Shown one piece after another: positions 1 through 6,722 of a stretch of 37,400 nucleotides of DNA (position 1 is its first letter; every line of letters begins with the position of its first letter). This stretch comes from Veillonella sp. VA137 (GTDB lineage: Bacteria > Bacillota > Negativicutes > Veillonellales > Veillonellaceae). The notes under the pieces are model-generated. The model did no database searches. It was not told the origin of the DNA and saw only the letters and a list, made by a program, of their open reading frames with translations. The position numbers and the translations under genes were made by a program. The stretch is taken from positions 1 through 37,400 of the forward strand of contig NZ_RQVK01000015.1 of NCBI RefSeq assembly GCF_003992015.1, given 5' to 3'.

Positions 1-74
1 AAGGTTTACGTTTCGCGATCCGCGAAGGTGGCCATACAGTAGGCGCTGGTGTTGTTACAGCTATCGAAGCATAA
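1..74 (+). CDS. tuf: Elongation factor Tu, 3' end (partial)
   Basis: Only the last 23 codons are inside the window; the reading frame starts at base 3 and stops at 72-74. The tail reads GLRFAIREGGHTVGAGVVTA followed by IEA, which is the conserved end of domain 3 of EF-Tu, the GTPase that delivers aminoacyl-tRNA to the ribosome. The protein normally has about 395 residues, so the bulk lies upstream. A good intrinsic terminator follows 24 bases after the stop, so this is the end of a transcription unit, probably the str operon (rpsL-rpsG-fusA-tuf), which cannot be seen here. Confidence 0.95.
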   Translation, partial: GLRFAIREGGHTVGAGVVTAIEA

Positions 75-97
75 TTGAATCGTAGATTCTAAATACG

Positions 98-126
98 AAA
101 AGCGACCGTAAGGTCGCTTTTTGTGT
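98..126 (+). terminator. Intrinsic terminator after tuf
   Basis: AAAGCGACC at 98-106 pairs with GGTCGCTTT across a GTAA-type loop and is followed by a T-rich run. It sits just after the tuf stop codon and isolates the tuf operon from the methyltransferase gene downstream. Confidence 0.9.
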
Positions 127-395
127 TTTAATGATCCTTATACAGATATGATTCCAAAAGCGTGCAACTGGTCCAGAAACACATGTATCTTTATCACATT
201 ATATTTATTTGCACTTACAATAGTATATCTTATAAAATAGTGTTTGTTGTTACAATGATAGTATTGATGTATAGAATTCTAGAATCATAGATGTGTATAA
301 GTGTTTAGTATGTATAGTTCTATAGATTTTGTTGCCGTAGATACAGCATACTTGCAGGTATATAAGTATAATAAAACTATGAACTGATAATATTT

Positions 396-447
396 ATCAT
401 ATATAATTTGAAGAATATCATATATAATAATAGTGGTCATATACATG
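396..447. repeat. Phased short direct repeats upstream of methyltransferase
   Basis: ATCATATATAAT occurs exactly at 396-407 and 417-428, 21 bases apart. A related GTCATATACATG lies at 436-447. The spacing is close to two helical turns, as expected for a regulator binding one face of DNA, but AT-rich chance repetition is possible. The rest of the gap from 127 to 493 is AT-rich with no gene and no clear consensus promoter. Confidence 0.35.
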
Positions 448-493
448 TAAATTATATCTAGCCTATTAAGTATACAGTTATAAGGAGGTTTTC

Positions 494-1306
494 ATGAGTA
501 CAATCACAACGATGCCTGTTTCTATGGAGGGCTGGCAAGAGGAGCAACAATCTTGGAATCAAACGTCCAAGTTTTTCGTGAATATGCATCAGCGGGAGGA
601 TCGTGTGGCACAAGTGGTAGATTTTGTAGCACGATTACAAGAGCTCGGGATTCATCCAGCAGAAGGAGAAACCGCTCTTGATGTAGGCTGTGGCACAGGC
701 GACTATGCCATGGGTCTCGCTCGTAATGGCGTGAAAGTAACAGGTGTTGATCTTTCCACAGGCATGTTAGAAGGTGGCAAAGCCATTAGTGAAAATGAAG
801 GACTTTCACTAGATTTATGGCTAGGACCATGGTCTGAAGAGGCACGGCAAGCCTTAGAGTGGGACAAACAATTTGACTTGGTATATAGTATTTTCTGCCC
901 TATCATGTCGGATACAGCTAATTTGCACGCTTTACATCGGGCTAGTCGTAAGCATTGCTTGTGTATTATGTTCGCCGATCGGAAAGATGAATACTTAGAT
1001 GTCATCTATTCTGAGCGATATGGTGTAAGCGGAAGCCCATGGGAATCCATGCTACAAGATTGCTTGGACACAGTTAATGAAATCGGAAAAAATGTAAATA
1101 TTACTTATAAAACAGTAGAAGAAGTAGAAACCTTAATTGTTGATGAAGCAGTCGATTATTTCTGCTTACGTGTGCATCGTAAAGTAGGTGGCGACTTAGA
1201 AATGATTAAACAAGAAATCCGGGAGTTCTTATCTGCGAAAGCTGTAGATGGCAAATTAGAAAACCATACAACAGATACCATTGCGTGGATTTCTTGGCGA
1301 GTGTAA
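494..1306 (+). CDS. Class I SAM-dependent methyltransferase
   Basis: The 270-residue product has a class I methyltransferase Rossmann fold. Motif I is LDVGCGTGD at residues 62-70, and the acidic end of strand 2 is VTGVDLS near residue 86; both bind S-adenosylmethionine. The N-terminal 45 residues are helical and include a WNQTSKFF segment often seen before this domain. The substrate cannot be read from the sequence; small-molecule and tRNA or protein targets are all possible. The start is set by TAAGGAGG at 481-488, five bases before ATG. It is transcribed alone, bounded by the tuf terminator and a shared terminator with msrAB. There is no signal peptide, so it is cytosolic. Confidence 0.85.
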   Translation: MSTITTMPVSMEGWQEEQQSWNQTSKFFVNMHQREDRVAQVVDFVARLQELGIHPAEGETALDVGCGTGDYAMGLARNGVKVTGVDLSTGMLEGGKAISENEGLSLDLWLGPWSEEARQALEWDKQFDLVYSIFCPIMSDTANLHALHRASRKHCLCIMFADRKDEYLDVIYSERYGVSGSPWESMLQDCLDTVNEIGKNVNITYKTVEEVETLIVDEAVDYFCLRVHRKVGGDLEMIKQEIREFLSAKAVDGKLENHTTDTIAWISWRV

Positions 1307-1462
1307 TCTTTTGTACTTATAAGATATAGACTTTACGGGGTTACCCTAGTATATACATAATCTATAGGGATATACGTACTTTATTAGAGCAAACATAGTG
1401 TATCAAGTATGTTAGTTCTAACGATATAGACAGGACACAAAACCATACACTATCTATATAAT

Positions 1463-1507
1463 AAAAGACTGTAAACACTTGGGAACACCCTGTGTTTACA
1501 GTCTTTT
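1463..1507. terminator. Bidirectional terminator between methyltransferase and msrAB
   Basis: A 16-base arm beginning AAAAGACTGTAAACAC at 1463-1478 pairs perfectly with 1492-1507. It has A-runs on one side and T-runs on the other, so it can stop both convergent transcripts. Confidence 0.9.
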
Positions 1508-1583
1508 TGTGTTGTCAGTTGCGATGAGGTGTAGGCATGAACGTGAGCCTAAAGACATGCAATATTATAGCATGCTAATCTTT

Positions 1584-2552
1584 TTAAGGATCTTGAGAGA
1601 GAGCTTCGCTACTTTCTACGAATTCACGCAAAGCGCCATACCCTTCTGTTTCTAACTCTTCTAAAGGAATGAAACGCAAGGCAGCGCCGTTGATACAATA
1701 GCGGAGGCCACCCATGGACTGAGGTCCATCTTCAAAGACATGCCCTAAATGAGCATCTCCAATGCGACTGCGTACTTCGATGCGACGATGTCCTAAACTA
1801 TCATCTTGATAGTAACGGATGACATCGCTATTGATGGGTTGCGCAAAGCTTGGCCAGCCACAACCGGAGTTAAACTTTTGAGCAGAGATGAAGAGAGGTT
1901 CTCCAGAGGTAACATCAACATAGATACCGGGACGAAACTCGTCTGTATATTCATGAGAGAAGGGGCGTTCTGTAGCACTATGCTGGGTCACAGAATAGGC
2001 TAAGTCGCTGAGCTCCTCTTGTAAAATAGTATCGGATTTGCGCTCGTAGGCGCTTTCATCAACGAGTGGTTCATAAGCTTTGGACACATTAATATGACAA
2101 TAGCCATTTGGATTTTTGTCTAAATAATCTTGGTGATAGTTTTCAGCTGGATAAAAGGATGCTAGAGGTAAGACTTCTATGGCAAAAGGCTCTTTGTAAT
2201 GGCTGTTAGCACGCTCTAGGGTGGATTCAATGATGGCTTTATCGTCAGGGTGTTCATAATACACACCGCTGCGATATTGCACGCCTACATCATTGCCTTG
2301 TTTGTTGATGCTGAAGGGGTCGATGATGCGTAAAAAATATTGTAGAACTTTAGGTAGGGAAATCACAGATGCATCATAGGTGACTTTCACAGTTTCTACA
2401 TGACCACTGCCACGACATACGTCCTCATAACTTGGATTTGGCTGAGCGCCGTTGCTGTAACCTACCTCAGTATCTACAACACCTGGAATGCGTTGAAAGT
2501 AGCTTTCAACACCCCAAAAACAACCGCCGCCTAAATATATAGTTTTGTTCAT
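1584..2552 (-). CDS. msrAB: Fused peptide-methionine sulfoxide reductase MsrA-MsrB
   Basis: This 322-residue protein repairs oxidised methionine. The N-terminal MsrA domain (about 1-165) has the GGCFWG active site with Cys11 and reduces the S-sulfoxide. The C-terminal MsrB domain (about 190-300) has GCGWPSF at 230-236, DAHLGHVF near 266-273 and RYCIN with the catalytic Cys286, and reduces the R-sulfoxide. Both active sites are intact. There is no signal peptide or lipobox, so it is a cytosolic form unlike the secreted PilB-type fusions. The start is supported by AAAGGAGTGATATT directly before ATG. It is monocistronic and convergent with the methyltransferase. In an anaerobe it would act during oxygen exposure, using thioredoxin-like donors. 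Confidence 0.96.
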   Translation of the reverse strand: MNKTIYLGGGCFWGVESYFQRIPGVVDTEVGYSNGAQPNPSYEDVCRGSGHVETVKVTYDASVISLPKVLQYFLRIIDPFSINKQGNDVGVQYRSGVYYEHPDDKAIIESTLERANSHYKEPFAIEVLPLASFYPAENYHQDYLDKNPNGYCHINVSKAYEPLVDESAYERKSDTILQEELSDLAYSVTQHSATERPFSHEYTDEFRPGIYVDVTSGEPLFISAQKFNSGCGWPSFAQPINSDVIRYYQDDSLGHRRIEVRSRIGDAHLGHVFEDGPQSMGGLRYCINGAALRFIPLEELETEGYGALREFVESSEALSQDP

Positions 2553-2791
2553 AATATCACTCCTTTTTATTGTGTATATTAGTGACGATGCATGTGAAGT
2601 ATTATTTTTATATTACTAGAGAAAATAATGTGATGCTATTGATTAAATGGCATCATTATATACTTGATTTTAATTATAGCATGTATTTGTATGAAAGAGT
2701 GTATGAAATAATGCTATTACAGGTATGAGATATATGGTGCAATGATATGTAGAGTAATAAGATTCCTCATACTATATGTTTATAATGGTGA

Positions 2792-2940
2792 AAGCCACCT
2801 GACTCGTATGGGGCCGAGTAGGTGGCTTGTTTGTGATAACTATAGGTGTGTATGGGAAGTCACCGTTATCACATATGTAAGTAGTTTGAAAGGCTGGAAC
2901 ATATGAGGTTTCATAGTTCCTGTCGAGTATCACATCGACA
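2792..2940 (+). ncRNA. Candidate structured RNA: four consecutive hairpins
   Basis: Four stems follow one another in the gap between msrAB and the DUF2922 gene. They are AAGCCACCT 2792-2800 with 2820-2828, TGATAAC 2834-2840 with 2865-2871 (plus inner GGTG/CACC), GGAAC-TATGA 2896-2906 with 2911-2920, and TGTCGA 2921-2926 with TCGACA 2935-2940. TATAAT lies at 2781-2786, just upstream, without a good -35. The rest of 2553-3140 is AT-rich and empty. The strand is a guess; no known RNA family is recognised. Confidence 0.4.
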
Positions 2941-3140
2941 AACATAGTATAGCAAAAGAGTAGGAATAAGTAAAATAAGAATAAAATCTTACTTATTATA
3001 GGGTATGACTATATCATATAAGTACTTTTTATGAACTAATATGCATATATTATATGCAGTTATAAAATGTATAATTACAGTGTATATGGCTGTCATATGT
3101 ATTGGTGTTACTGGAATCTATAAAGAGTAAAATTATTTGG

Positions 3141-3169
3141 TTGACATCATCTCTATTTCTGAATGTATC
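3141..3169 (+). promoter_or_regulatory. Probable promoter of the DUF2922/DUF1659 operon
   Basis: TTGACA at 3141-3146 is followed after 17 bases by TGTATC at 3164-3169. The -35 is perfect and the -10 weak. It lies 38 bases before the DUF2922 start. Confidence 0.45.
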
Positions 3170-3206
3170 TAAGTGTAAGGACTTGGTACTAAGAAAGGAG
3201 AAGAAT

Positions 3207-3440
3207 ATGGCAGCAAGTACAGTAGTGAAAAAAGAATTACATTTAGTCTTTATGGACACATCTAAGGAAGAGGTAAGTATTGTAGTAGGATTCCCAAAAG
3301 AAGGGGTAACTAAATCTGAAATCGACACAGTGGGATAGCTTATGGTAGAAAAAGATGTACTTCGTGGTCGTAAAGATCAACGCTTAACTAGCTTTCAACA
3401 TGGTACATTAGTGACTACAGAATCCACAGTGGTAGAATAA
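3207..3440 (+). pseudogene. DUF2922 family protein, interrupted by in-frame amber stop
   Basis: The start at 3207 has a strong AAAGGAG site. Translation gives 43 residues (MAASTVVKKELHLVFMDTSK and onward) and then a TAG at 3336-3338. The same frame continues for 33 residues, LMVEKDVLRGRKDQRLTSFQ and onward, to TAA at 3438-3440. Read through the stop, the 77-residue product has the length and layout of DUF2922 proteins, small proteins of unknown function that are usually encoded next to DUF1659. CAG to TAG (a lost glutamine) is the simplest origin. Either the gene is inactivated, the stop is suppressed, or the base is a sequencing error. The downstream gene keeps its own ribosome site, which overlaps the final TAA. 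Confidence 0.75.
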
Positions 3441-3453
3441 GGAGGAGTAAGGT

Positions 3454-3657
3454 ATGACTACAACAATGGTGACTAAATTGCAATTACAATTTAAAAAAGG
3501 CGAAGGTGCACACAATGTGAAAGTAGCCAATTTTTCCTACGTAAACGAAGCAGCATCCGACGAAGATATCAAAGCCGTGGGCGATGCATTAGGCAAGTTA
3601 TATGCGTACCCATTGGTAGGTGTGGTTCGCAATAATGCGATCGCTTTGGCGGCGTAA
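3454..3657 (+). CDS. DUF1659 domain protein
   Basis: This 67-residue protein (MTTTMVTKLQLQFKKGEG and onward, ending NNAIALAA) matches the pattern of DUF1659. That is a short beta-rich family of unknown function found in Firmicutes and Negativicutes, typically beside DUF2922 and a small YvrJ-like peptide gene. The ribosome site AAGGAGGAGTAAGGT overlaps the stop of the preceding DUF2922 frame, so the two genes are probably translationally linked. There is no membrane segment or signal peptide. Function is unknown; the conserved pairing suggests the two small proteins act together. Confidence 0.8.
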   Translation: MTTTMVTKLQLQFKKGEGAHNVKVANFSYVNEAASDEDIKAVGDALGKLYAYPLVGVVRNNAIALAA

Positions 3658-3658
3658 T

Positions 3659-3730
3659 ATGGATAAGCTTGAAAAAGTAGTAAAAATCGTTAGAATTGCC
3701 TTGTGGGTATACAAGTGGTTAAAACGATAA
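3659..3730 (+). CDS. Possible 23-residue cationic amphipathic peptide
   Basis: ATG at 3659, one base after the DUF1659 stop, opens a frame encoding MDKLEKVVKIVRIALWVYKW and then LKR. The peptide is rich in Lys/Arg alternating with Val, Ile, Leu and Trp, as in membrane-active helices. In related operons this position is taken by a short YvrJ-family membrane peptide, so this may be its counterpart. There is no good ribosome site of its own, so expression would rely on coupling to the DUF1659 stop. The frame is short and could be chance. Confidence 0.4.
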   Translation: MDKLEKVVKIVRIALWVYKWLKR

Positions 3731-3817
3731 GGTAGGATAGAGCCTTTAGACAGGAGAAAACCACATATCCCAAAGGTATTGTGAAAGTGTATATGTGACT
3801 TAGTACCAAGGATTACC

Positions 3818-3851
3818 ATAGCCATCTTGTTGACAATAGCAAGATGGCTAT
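3818..3851 (+). terminator. Hairpin after the small operon
   Basis: ATAGCCATCTTG at 3818-3829 pairs with CAAGATGGCTAT at 3840-3851. The stem is strong but the T-run is poor, so it may be a stabilising hairpin rather than a full terminator. Confidence 0.5.
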
Positions 3852-3937
3852 TGTTATGCTCTATGTAGAAGGCATACCTAGAAAATATACTTAGAAGGTA
3901 TGGTGTTGATGATGACAAAACTATATGATAGAAATGT

Positions 3938-3975
3938 AAAAACCTGAATCTCGAAAATGGAGATTCAGGTTTTTT
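3938..3975. terminator. Bidirectional terminator before the sigma-like gene
   Basis: AAAAACCTGAATCTC at 3938-3952 pairs with GAGATTCAGGTTTTT at 3960-3974. Runs of A and T flank the stem, so it can serve both the DUF1659 operon and the convergent sigma-like gene. Confidence 0.9.
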
Positions 3976-4002
3976 ATGATAAGTCCTTAGTCCTTAGTTA
4001 AA

Positions 4003-4629
4003 TTAATCTTTAGATCGTTCTAACTCTTGTTGTACCAAAGCGATAGCTTTTTTATACTTTTTGTGCATTGCTTGTCGACTCATTCCATATGATTTAGCCA
4101 TATCACTAATGGACTTACCTTGAAATAAAATCTGCTCTAATAGGGCAGCGTGCACGGTATCAATCCGTGAAAGTGCCTCTTTCAACGCTGCAATTTGTAA
4201 GTGCGCAAGGGCCTCCTGCTCTGTATCATCTTCGGCAGGGATATGGATGATTGGATTCGAGTCATCCTCTTCATGAAGTAAAGATTCATGATTCCATTGA
4301 TGAACGCTTTTACGGAAGAGATTCATTTCTGTATAATGGATGCGAGATTTTACAAATCCTGCAAAGGGGACTTTCCCTTTCAGGTCGTACATTTGGATAG
4401 CGGTTAAGAATGTCTCCCATAAAGTGGCCTCTAAGTCATTTTCCATATTGCGAAGCTGACGTACATGAGAGTACCGTGCAATGAGAGGTACGTAACGATG
4501 ACATAGAATAACAGTAGCCGATGTATGCCCTGCTTGGGCTAAAGCGACTAGTTCTTCATCAGTATACGAATCTTCTGCGCAATCGGGACATGCATTTTGA
4601 AGACCTTTTGTAATGTAGGATCTTTCCAT
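4003..4629 (-). CDS. Sigma-70 family RNA polymerase sigma factor-like protein
   Basis: The product from the chosen start MERSYITKG has 208 residues. The first half resembles sigma region 2, with a VALAQAGHTSATVILCHRY helix and a segment VPFAGFVKSRIHYTEMNLFR. The C-terminal 60 residues resemble region 4, with a helix-turn-helix SISDMAKSYGMSRQAMHKKY. There is an acidic linker between them. It would direct RNA polymerase to specific promoters, or act as a sigma-like activator as in phage- or competence-type regulators. The ATG at 4629 is preceded on its strand by AAGGAGGATACT; an upstream ATG ten codons earlier has no such site. It is convergent with the DUF1659 operon. A palindromic site lies about 160 bases upstream. 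Its target genes are unknown. Confidence 0.75.
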   Translation of the reverse strand: MERSYITKGLQNACPDCAEDSYTDEELVALAQAGHTSATVILCHRYVPLIARYSHVRQLRNMENDLEATLWETFLTAIQMYDLKGKVPFAGFVKSRIHYTEMNLFRKSVHQWNHESLLHEEDDSNPIIHIPAEDDTEQEALAHLQIAALKEALSRIDTVHAALLEQILFQGKSISDMAKSYGMSRQAMHKKYKKAIALVQQELERSKD

Positions 4630-4764
4630 AGTATCCTCCTTGTAGAAAGGACTTATCACTGTTGTACTTTAGAATACGTTATCTGTCCGTTAGTTCTAGT
4701 GAACACCTCCTGGTTCCTACAAATTTGAATAAGAAAATAAATTCTGTTACAAGCGCTTATGCTA

Positions 4765-4802
4765 TTGATTAGAATTATAAATCAAAAAGTGATAAAAATC
4801 AC
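4765..4802. promoter_or_regulatory. Two adjacent palindromes upstream of the sigma-like gene
   Basis: TTGATT at 4765-4770 mirrors AATCAA at 4780-4785. GTGATAAAAATCAC at 4789-4802 has perfect 5-base arms around AAAA. The second fits the TGAT-N4-ATCA core of Crp/Fnr-family operators. Nothing else is visible in 4690-4920. Confidence 0.4.
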
Positions 4803-4925
4803 CAATAAAACAATCAAAACTGCTCATATATACAGAATTGGCATATGGAATTTGAAAAATATAATGTATATGCTAGTTGTTTATAATAGTATATAAGAGG
4901 ATCACAAAAGTAGATATAATTAAAG

Positions 4926-5122
4926 GTTAGTCACTTATTCCGCTATGCAGCCTGTGGTGGTCGCATACCGTAATATTGGCAAAATAAGCCCGTACCACAC
5001 CCCTTCACAAGCTATACAGTGGTTATGCTTGCTCAGGGGGATGGCACGGGCTTTTGTGTTTGTGCGGATAGAGTAGTTAGTAAGCGACCGCCACAAAGGC
5101 TGCTACGCCTAACTGCGTTTCT
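4926..5122. repeat. Long imperfect palindrome, unit A (left of rpn)
   Basis: The outer arms CGCTATGCAGCCTGTGG-type 4941-4964 and 5084-5108 are inverted copies. The inner arms AAGCCCGT 4986-4993 and ACGGGCTT 5046-5053 close a loop that includes CCCCTTCAC and CTCAGGGGG. The 33-base end at 5090-5122 recurs almost exactly at 6430-6462 on the other side of the rpn gene. Confidence 0.8.
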
Positions 5123-5130
5123 CAGAGAAT

Positions 5131-5226
5131 AGGTTGTGGTGTTTGGTCAGGGGCGTGCCATGGGCTTCTTGTATCTGTGCGATTCAATGAATATAGGTGT
5201 CGCAAGTTTTCTACGCTTAACTGGGG
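5131..5226. repeat. Half palindrome, unit B left arm
   Basis: This resembles only the 3' half of unit A. TGCCATGGGCTT at 5156-5167 and CGCAAGTTTTC at 5201-5211 are exact inverted copies of 6236-6247 and 6198-6208 beyond the rpn gene. The gene therefore sits between inverted arms. Confidence 0.75.
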
Positions 5227-5335
5227 ACCTTGGAAGAATATATACTAGTAGGAAATTTTAAAGGAGTATAAGTGACAGTTTATGAATTGTATGGATAGGT
5301 AGTGCATGGTGTGCTACCGTGCTGCAGTATAGATG

Positions 5336-5344
5336 TGGTATAAT
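5336..5344 (+). promoter_or_regulatory. Extended -10 promoter of rpn
   Basis: TGGTATAAT gives a TG extension plus a perfect TATAAT 30 bases before the ATG. No -35 match is seen, which is tolerated by extended -10 promoters. Confidence 0.5.
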
Positions 5345-5373
5345 TTAGGTAACTCAAAGAGTGAGGTATTTCT

Positions 5374-6177
5374 ATGCAATTCAAGTCCTTTGATGAGTTG
5401 AGTATTCAAGATAATTTTATCTTTGAAAAGGTAATGCGTGAGAAGTCAATTTGTAAGGAATTATTAGAACGGGTATTGGAGATTTCTATTCGGGACATTG
5501 CGTATATTGAAACGGAAAAAACGATAGAATCTGGCCTTGATGAAAAGGGGATTCGCTTAGATGTGTATGTCAATGATGAGAAAGGAACCGTCTACAATAT
5601 TGAAATGCAAACATACAAAAATATGCCAGAGTTAATCAAACGGTCACGGTTTTATCATAGTGCGATTGACCATTATTCTATGGAAAAGGGCGCTGACTAT
5701 ATGACACTGAATGATTGTTTTGTTATCTTTATCTGTACGTTTCCTATATTTTCTGGGAAGCGTCATAAGTATACATTTACAAAAAAATGTACAGAAGAAC
5801 TGGGCAAAGAGTTGGGAGATGGACTAACTACTATCTTTTTAAGTACTAAAGCAGAAATGAATGATGTTTCGGAATTATTACAGAATTTTTTGGATTATGT
5901 AGATGGTAGACCACCAGTAGATGGGTTAATACAACAGATGGATGAGATAGTACATGTAGTAAAGCAAAGTAAAGAATGGAGGGGTGAGTATATGAAGCTA
6001 GAAATGGATCGGAAGAAATATTGGCGTGAAGGAAAACTAGAAGGAAAAGAAGAAGGTAGATTAGAAGCTATTATTGGTATGCTACGTGAAAAATTATCGG
6101 TAGAGATGATTGCCCGTATTACAAATATGTCTGTAGAGCAAGTTGTTGAAATCGGGAAAGAGCATGCGCTCTTATAA
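5374..6177 (+). CDS. Rpn family nuclease (PD-(D/E)XK, transposase-related)
   Basis: The 267-residue product has the Rpn/PDDEXK_2 layout: an N-terminal FDELSIQDNFIFEKVM segment, then the nuclease core with Asp63 (RLDVYV) and the Glu77-x-Gln79 pair in NIEMQTYKN. These residues bind metal for DNA cleavage. Residues 85-175 form the rest of the fold. The charged helical C-terminus contains KYWREGKLEGKEEGRLEA, a repeat typical of the family. Rpn proteins are DNA endonucleases linked to recombination and, in E. coli, to phage defence controlled by a small protein made from the 3' end of the same gene. The start follows GAGTGAGGT. It lies alone between inverted palindromic arms, which suggests a mobile or REP-like unit. 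Confidence 0.85.
   Translation: MQFKSFDELSIQDNFIFEKVMREKSICKELLERVLEISIRDIAYIETEKTIESGLDEKGIRLDVYVNDEKGTVYNIEMQTYKNMPELIKRSRFYHSAIDHYSMEKGADYMTLNDCFVIFICTFPIFSGKRHKYTFTKKCTEELGKELGDGLTTIFLSTKAEMNDVSELLQNFLDYVDGRPPVDGLIQQMDEIVHVVKQSKEWRGEYMKLEMDRKKYWREGKLEGKEEGRLEAIIGMLREKLSVEMIARITNMSVEQVVEIGKEHALL
5992..6177 (+). CDS. Possible internal in-frame product RpnS-like (61 residues)
   Basis: Codon 207 of the rpn gene is ATG, preceded by GGAGGGGTGAGTAT, a ribosome site stronger than that of the full gene. Translation from it gives MKLEMDRKKYWREGKLEGKE and onward to the shared stop, 61 residues covering only the C-terminal helical and helix-turn-helix-like part without the nuclease core. In E. coli such internal products bind and block the full-length Rpn. 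The site is seen; the antitoxin role is inferred from that family knowledge. Confidence 0.6.
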   Translation: MKLEMDRKKYWREGKLEGKEEGRLEAIIGMLREKLSVEMIARITNMSVEQVVEIGKEHALL

Positions 6178-6190
6178 GACGTCTCTTGCG

Positions 6191-6280
6191 ATGCTATGAA
6201 AACTTGCGGCGGTCGTAACTGAATAGGATAAAGGGAAGCCCATGGCATACTCCTTCTCAAACGGTATTGCATAATGTATC
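6191..6280. repeat. Half palindrome, unit B right arm
   Basis: GCTATGAAAACTTGCG at 6193-6208 and AAGCCCATGGCA at 6236-6247 mirror the left arm at 5201-5215 and 5156-5167. The following loop motif AAACGGTATTGCATAATGT recurs with one change in unit C. The unit runs directly into C. Confidence 0.75.
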
Positions 6281-6462
6281 GTCACTTGTTACGCTATGTA
6301 ACCTTGTGGCATTTCTGATTAGATAAAAGGATGACCGCAATACACCCCCTCAGAAACGGTATTTCATAATGTTTCTTCGAAGGTATATTGCGGTCATCTT
6401 GTGTTTATTTGATTTAGTCAGTAATATGCGCCACAAAGGCTGCTACGCTTAACTGCGTTTCT
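6281..6462. repeat. Long imperfect palindrome, unit C (right of rpn)
   Basis: The outer arms 6291-6310 and 6428-6448 match those of unit A. The inner arms GATGACCGCAATA 6330-6342 and TATTGCGGTCATC 6386-6398 are a perfect 13-base stem with a tip sequence unlike A or B. The gap from 6463 to 6645 holds no further feature. Confidence 0.8.
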
Positions 6463-6645
6463 AAGGGGTGGGATGGGGTACATCGTACTCTTCTGGGAGA
6501 TATATCATTGTGACTCTAGTGAAGGTGATAAAGGGTTAGTATCTGCAGCGGGGTATTTGCAAATTTATGGACTTACCATTTTGTTATAGGTAATAGCTAT
6601 ATATAATAATATGTATCCTGTATAAGGATAAATGTGCGCATATTG

Positions 6646-6674
6646 TTGACATATGATGGACATCCTAGTATACT
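6646..6674 (+). promoter_or_regulatory. Promoter of metA-metY
   Basis: TTGACA at 6646-6651, a 17-base spacer and TATACT at 6669-6674 make a near-consensus promoter. Transcription would begin near 6681, giving a leader of only about 40 bases, too short for a SAM riboswitch or T-box. Confidence 0.8.
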
Positions 6675-6722
6675 TAATTCATCGTTAATCGATAGGTTTT
6701 ACTGGAAAGAGAGGTGGATTGA

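Noticed and set aside
3102-3338. Longer start for the DUF2922 frame at 3102
   Set aside because: The added 35 residues overlap the promoter, are not family-like and lack a ribosome site; ATG 3207 has AAAGGAG.
4692-4720. AGGAGG on the minus strand upstream of the sigma-like gene, possibly starting a leader peptide
   Set aside because: The only start codon nearby (GTG) lies directly on the ribosome site with no spacing, and the frame has 16 codons; not supportable.
5895-6272. 125-codon minus-strand frame opposite the end of rpn
   Set aside because: It is the mirror of the charged rpn C-terminus and the palindrome arm; the product is Ser/Pro-rich with no recognisable domain.
4926-6462. CRISPR array from the repeated sequences around rpn
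   Set aside because: Repeats are few, long, imperfect and inverted, without regular spacers or cas genes.
6463-6722. Possible SAM riboswitch or T-box before metA
   Set aside because: A near-consensus promoter at 6646-6674 leaves a leader of about 40 bases, and no riboswitch motifs or terminator are present.
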